Part shown: positions 55,312 to 58,898 of the stretch, in pieces | Layout of the letters: each line of letters begins with the position of its first letter | Position numbering within the stretch: the first letter of the stretch is position 1 | Notes under the pieces: generated by a model | Told to the model about the DNA's origin: nothing | What the model saw: the letters and a program-made list of their open reading frames with translations, nothing else | Database searches by the model: none | Source: Nitrospira sp. | Lineage (GTDB): Bacteria; Nitrospirota; Nitrospiria; Nitrospirales; Nitrospiraceae | Length of the DNA stretch: 58,898 nucleotides | Assembly (NCBI GenBank): GCA_005116895.1 | Contig: SWDO01000014.1 | Coordinates: forward strand, 285,341-344,238 | Direction: 5' to 3' | Made by a program: the position numbers and the translations under genes

Positions 55312-56076
55312 GTGAAACATCATTTCCGCAACAGTGCGATCGTTCGGTGGGGTGCGGCGTTTCTTGGCCCTCACCTCTTTGCCAGCATTGGCGCATTGCC
55401 TCGCTATTTTGTGGAATGGAACACCTATAACAAGATGGTTGCCACACAACAGATCTCGTTCCGCGATTCGTATCCATGTCTCGCTGATCGTGTCGTGGAC
55501 ACACCGTTCGATCCACATTATTTTTTTCAAGCTGCATGGCTTGCGCGGTGCCTGCACGACGTGATGCCTCCCTTTCATGTCGACATCGGTTCGAGCGTGA
55601 TGATGATCAGTGTATTAAGCGCGACCACAAAGACCATTTTTGTCGATTATCGGCCGCTCCGCGTTCACCTTTCGAACTTCCTCCCGCTGGGTGGAGATAT
55701 CGTTCAGTTGCCCTTTCGTGCCGGAAGCATCACGTCATTGTCCTGTCTTCATGTCCTTGAGCATGTGGGACTTGGTCGATACGGTGACCCCATCAACCCT
55801 GAGGGGAGCCGGCTGGCAGCCACGGAGCTACAGCGGGTATTGAAACCGGGCGGGAGGCTCTTCCTCTCGGTGCCGGTTGGACGTGAGCGGGTGTGTTTCA
55901 ATGCGCATCGAGTATTTTCGCCAAGCACGGTCCGGGGTTTTTTCCAAGAACTCCAGCTCAAGACTTTTTCTCTCGTTGACGATGTGGGGCGGTTCAACGA
56001 GGAGATTTCGCCGGAAGCGGCCGCCAATCTGGAGTATGGGTGCGGTCTTTTTGAATGTGTGAAGGCACGTGAGTAG
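55312..56076 (+). CDS. DUF268-type methyltransferase-like protein
   Basis: 254 residues from a GTG. Recognisable pieces: HVDIGSSVMMISVLS in the motif I position, FVDYRPLRV, DIVQLPFRAGSITSLSCLHVLEHVGLGRYGDPINPEG, the DUF268 signature, and LQRVLKPGGRLFLSVPVG. This is a degenerate class I methyltransferase fold found in surface-sugar loci. Whether it still methylates is not clear. It overlaps the next methyltransferase gene by 8 bases. Confidence 0.75.
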   Translation: MKHHFRNSAIVRWGAAFLGPHLFASIGALPRYFVEWNTYNKMVATQQISFRDSYPCLADRVVDTPFDPHYFFQAAWLARCLHDVMPPFHVDIGSSVMMISVLSATTKTIFVDYRPLRVHLSNFLPLGGDIVQLPFRAGSITSLSCLHVLEHVGLGRYGDPINPEGSRLAATELQRVLKPGGRLFLSVPVGRERVCFNAHRVFSPSTVRGFFQELQLKTFSLVDDVGRFNEEISPEAAANLEYGCGLFECVKARE

Positions 56077-56824
56077 GGGGCTACGAGCCTGGCTGGCTCA
56101 GAGCGAGCTGTTTGCCTATAACGTCGTACGGCGCGATCGATGGATAGCGCAACAGGCGTCGTTGGTGCCGAATGGGACCAGCGTGCTGGATGTCGGTGCC
56201 GGGTCCTGCCCGTATCGTGAGCTGTTCGCACACTGCGACTATCGTACTCAGGACCTCGCGCCTTTGCGGGGCGAGCAGCTTCGACATGGCGGTTATGGAG
56301 CACTTGATTTCGTATCGGATGTGACGGCCATTCCAGTCCCTGATGGTAGCTTTGGGGTGGTGCTTTGTACGGAGGTGCTCGAGCATCATCCTGAGCCCAT
56401 TCGGGTGGTCTATGAACTGGCAAGGATTCTCCAGCCAGGAGGAACACTCGTTCTTACCGCGCCGCTTGGATCAGGAATTCATCAAGAGCCCTACCATTAT
56501 TATGGTGGTTATACACCCTGGTGGTACGAGCGCTTTCTGACGGAGGCTGGATTTGAGAGAATCACCGTTGAGCCGAACGAAGGATCCTTTCGATTTTTCG
56601 GACAGGAATCATTACGGTTTATTCAAGCGACCAGTCCGTGGAGTACGAATCTCCCGGTGGGGATTCGGCTGCTCTGGCTTCCGATGTGGGTCGTGCTGGT
56701 TCCTGTCCTTGGCTTGATCGTCCCTGTGTTATGCAGATGGCTTGATCAGTTCGACCGCGAGAGGCGTTTTACTGTTGGCTACCATGTGACGGCGAGGCGG
56801 GCAACTACGGCCTGTTCACTGTGA
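56069..56824 (+). CDS. Class I SAM-dependent methyltransferase
   Basis: 251 residues. VLDVGAGSCPYRELF is motif I, FVSDVTAIPVPDGSFGVVLCTEVLEHHPEP motifs II-III, and LQPGGTLVLTAPLG follows, the UbiE/Methyltransf_11 pattern. A hydrophobic segment near residues 200-230 (LLWLPMWVVLVPVLGLIVPVL) may bind it to the membrane, which would fit a lipid-linked glycan substrate. Overlaps the DUF268 gene. Confidence 0.82.
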   Translation: MSRGLRAWLAQSELFAYNVVRRDRWIAQQASLVPNGTSVLDVGAGSCPYRELFAHCDYRTQDLAPLRGEQLRHGGYGALDFVSDVTAIPVPDGSFGVVLCTEVLEHHPEPIRVVYELARILQPGGTLVLTAPLGSGIHQEPYHYYGGYTPWWYERFLTEAGFERITVEPNEGSFRFFGQESLRFIQATSPWSTNLPVGIRLLWLPMWVVLVPVLGLIVPVLCRWLDQFDRERRFTVGYHVTARRATTACSL

Positions 56825-56954
56825 AAGTGTTCGGTGTCTTTGGGAATAGGGCTGAATATGATTGTGAGATGTTGTGGTTCTCCTACGCCCTGTCCATCTC
56901 TTCCAGATCACTGACCTATGGAGAAACGGTTCATGAATGTGAGGAACGGGGGCT

Positions 56955-57704
56955 ATGGGGCTAGTTAGTCGGCTGAGGCGGCGGCTCAGTCATTTGGCCA
57001 ATTGGGCAATCGGATCTGAAAAGGTCTCATACGCTCAGTGTGGGGAAGATCTCATCGTTGATTATGTCTTGGCCGTGCTTGATGTCGGTCAAGTATCCTA
57101 TCTTGATATTGGTGCACATCATCCTCGATACCTCAGCAATACATACTATTTCTATAGGCAGGGTGGTCGTGGTGTATGCGTTGAACCGGACCCGAATGCC
57201 CTGAGGGCATTCAAACAAGTTCGCCCTCGTGATATCTGCTTGCCGGTGGGCATTGGAAATGTGCCTGGCACTGCAGATCTTTTCTTGATGACCACGTCAA
57301 CGCTCAATACCTTTTCCCGTGAGGAGGCCGAGCGGTATCAGGCTTATGGGACAGAACAGATTGAGCGTGTGATTCCGGTGGAGATTAAAACAGTCAACCA
57401 AGTTCTTGAGGAGTACTTCGAATCAGTGCCGGATTTTGTGTCGATTGATGTAGAAGGGATGGATCTATCGATACTGAAAGGTTTTGATTTCGAGCGGTTC
57501 AGGCCGAAGGTGTTCTGTGTCGAGACGCTGACCTATACGGAAGATGGGGGCGAGGAGAAAATTAGCGAACTACAGAGCATTTTGCAGCAAAATGATTATT
57601 TGATTTATGCAGATACCTATATCAATACGATTGCTGTTGATCGCCATGCGTGGACACATCGGAAATTACTCCAGGCCTGTAAGCGCGTTTCCACAAGGGC
57701 GTAG
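56955..57704 (+). CDS. FkbM-family methyltransferase
   Basis: 249 residues. YAQCGEDLIVDYVL, YLDIGAHHPRYLSNTYYFY, GVCVEPDPNALRAFKQVRP and FVSIDVEGMDLSILKGFDF are the FkbM pattern; such enzymes O-methylate sugars or polyketides. The third methyltransferase in a row, so the surface glycan is probably methylated at several positions, or its end is methyl-capped. A Wzt-type exporter, as encoded upstream, often recognises such caps. Confidence 0.87.
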   Translation: MGLVSRLRRRLSHLANWAIGSEKVSYAQCGEDLIVDYVLAVLDVGQVSYLDIGAHHPRYLSNTYYFYRQGGRGVCVEPDPNALRAFKQVRPRDICLPVGIGNVPGTADLFLMTTSTLNTFSREEAERYQAYGTEQIERVIPVEIKTVNQVLEEYFESVPDFVSIDVEGMDLSILKGFDFERFRPKVFCVETLTYTEDGGEEKISELQSILQQNDYLIYADTYINTIAVDRHAWTHRKLLQACKRVSTRA

Positions 57705-57836
57705 TGTCTTTGTGAGCCAGTATTTGATGCGGACTTGCCGTATAGCTTGTGAGGGCAATGTATGTGCTCTTTCCGAAGCATGTGTCGGTGAAGGGTTTAT
57801 ATATCTTACCCACTCCTCCAAGAGAACGTTCCATTG

Positions 57837-58898
57837 ATGCGCATTTTCTGTGTTTTTGGCCGGCACAACTATGGTGATCCTCTCCGCGGGGATGGGTACG
57901 AGTACGCAAATTTCCTGCCTGCATTTCGGGCACTGGGGCATGACGTGTCGTTTTTTGATTCCTGGGATCGTTCCGCCTATTGTGACTTTGCGGAATTGAA
58001 TCGGGCATTTTTACGCCGAGTCGATCAGGAACAACCGGACGTCATCTTTTGTGTGCTTCTGAGTTACGAGTTGTGGCGGGAGACGTTGGACCTTGTTCGG
58101 GCGAACGGGTCCGTTGTGATCATCAACTGGGGCACGGACGACTCCTGGAAATATGAACAGTTTTCGCGCTTCGTGGCCCCGCATGTCGACTGCTATGCGA
58201 CCACCTATCCGAAGGCAGTCAAGAAAGCCCACTACAATAAGTTAGACAACTTTGTGTTGACTCAATGGGGGGCAAGCCGTGACACGTTGGTTGAGCCGCT
58301 GCCTGCCCAGCAGTGTACGCACCCTGTGACGTTCGTGGGCAGTGCGTATGGCAACAGAAGCAAGTGGATCGAAATCCTACGAGCCAGAGGCATCCAGGTC
58401 GAGTGCTTCGGTCACGGTTGGCCTGCAGGGCCAGTTTCTGCCACGGATCTTCTGCGTATCTACCGTGAGTCCGTGCTCACCCTAAACTTCGGAGACTCGG
58501 GCATTCAATTTCGTGGGCTGCTGCCGTACCGTAGCCGCCAAATCAAGGCGCGCGTATTCGAAGTGCCAGGTGCAGGTGGGTGCCTACTCACTGAACCCGC
58601 TCAGTATCTTGAAGAGTACTTTCGCATCGGTGAAGAAATCATTGTATTCGATGGTCCGGATGAACTCGCCGAGCGTATTAATTATTTTCTGGCCAATCCT
58701 GAACAACGAGATGCCATTGCATACCGAGGATTCGAGCGAGTCCGAAAGGATCATACGTATGATCGGCGATTTGAGGAGTTGCTCGAGAAACTGGCTCAAC
58801 GAGCTACGCAGCAACCCATCCGATCCATCGATTGGCTGAGCTTTGAACGAGTGGCCAGCCAACACAAGACTGGCCCATGGTTAGCCTGGCTCAGGACT
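57837..58898 (+). CDS. Glycosyltransferase, CgeB-like (3' end outside window)
   Basis: Open from the ATG at 57837 to the window edge, 354 codons without a stop. RIFCVFGRHNYGDPLRGDGYEYANF starts it in pieces typical of DUF3880/CgeB proteins. PDVIFCVLLSYELW and the C-terminal half with FVGSAYGNRSKWIEILRARGI, the KARVFEVPGAGG donor-site segment and LLTEPAQYLEEYF resemble glycosyl transferases group 1. It probably adds a sugar to the surface polymer. Confidence 0.75.
   Translation, partial: MRIFCVFGRHNYGDPLRGDGYEYANFLPAFRALGHDVSFFDSWDRSAYCDFAELNRAFLRRVDQEQPDVIFCVLLSYELWRETLDLVRANGSVVIINWGTDDSWKYEQFSRFVAPHVDCYATTYPKAVKKAHYNKLDNFVLTQWGASRDTLVEPLPAQQCTHPVTFVGSAYGNRSKWIEILRARGIQVECFGHGWPAGPVSATDLLRIYRESVLTLNFGDSGIQFRGLLPYRSRQIKARVFEVPGAGGCLLTEPAQYLEEYFRIGEEIIVFDGPDELAERINYFLANPEQRDAIAYRGFERVRKDHTYDRRFEELLEKLAQRATQQPIRSIDWLSFERVASQHKTGPWLAWLRT

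Noticed and set aside
1..58898. CRISPR arrays, insertion sequences with transposases, rRNA or tRNA genes
   Set aside because: None recognised on reading both strands; the only repeats of note are the two MITE-like elements and the 195-bp coding duplication.

Overview
The window reads as a chromosomal stretch of a Gram-negative (diderm, LPS-making) bacterium of moderate-to-high GC that also carries an actinobacterial-type proteasome. An ARC/Mpa ATPase, Dop and a proteasome beta subunit next to BamA, Skp, lipid A and Kdo genes is best matched by Nitrospirota, most likely a Nitrospira. That assignment is inference from gene content, not from a search.

Layout. 1-266: tail of thiE. 386-4746 (+): mpa, dop, prcB and a prcA that breaks off after about 66 codons. 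4390-10750 (-): galU, lon (internally broken), thiL, a DUF2062 membrane protein and an HD-domain phosphohydrolase whose 3' end is fused into the broken prcA. 10751-11246: a non-coding leader region with a strong sigma70-type promoter. 11247-29186 (+): envelope biogenesis, with bamA, two Skp-like genes, fabZ, lpxA, lpxI, a Gfo/Idh/MocA oxidoreductase, lpxB, msbA, a frameshifted DUF374 acyltransferase, waaA, lpxK, a waaF-gmhB fusion, a methyltransferase, waaC and another family 9 glycosyltransferase. 29292-30464: two regulators (winged helix plus Rossmann domain; NusG-like antiterminator) that open the surface-polysaccharide locus. 30567-58898 (+): that locus, containing a NUDIX hydrolase, a flippase, glycosyltransferases, radical SAM enzymes, a nucleotide-sugar block, an ABC exporter with a Wzt-type ATPase, a ThsB-like TIR gene, an SDR, methyltransferases and a final glycosyltransferase cut by the window end.

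How the parts fit. The nucleotide-sugar block (GHMP kinase, nucleotidyltransferase, two NAD-dependent epimerase/dehydratase-type enzymes, a PLP enzyme with His where aminotransferases have Lys, and a split thiamine-diphosphate enzyme) looks like a route from GDP-heptose to a deoxygenated, possibly branched sugar. The block from 44.0 to 54.3 kb has the most unusual feature. A module of about 60 residues, with a core like Y-N-[IV]-[IV]...[YF]-[FY]-[GA]-[IV]-P, is appended one to several times to four otherwise unrelated enzymes: a SPASM radical SAM protein, a family 2 glycosyltransferase, a B12-type radical SAM protein and a GT-B glycosyltransferase. An orphan TIR-domain gene sits among them. 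I could not assign this module to a named family.

Three genes in the first 22 kb are broken: prcA/HD at about 4700, lon at about 8440, and DUF374 at an A9 run at about 21479. These may be real lesions or sequence/assembly errors and should be checked against reads before biological conclusions are drawn.
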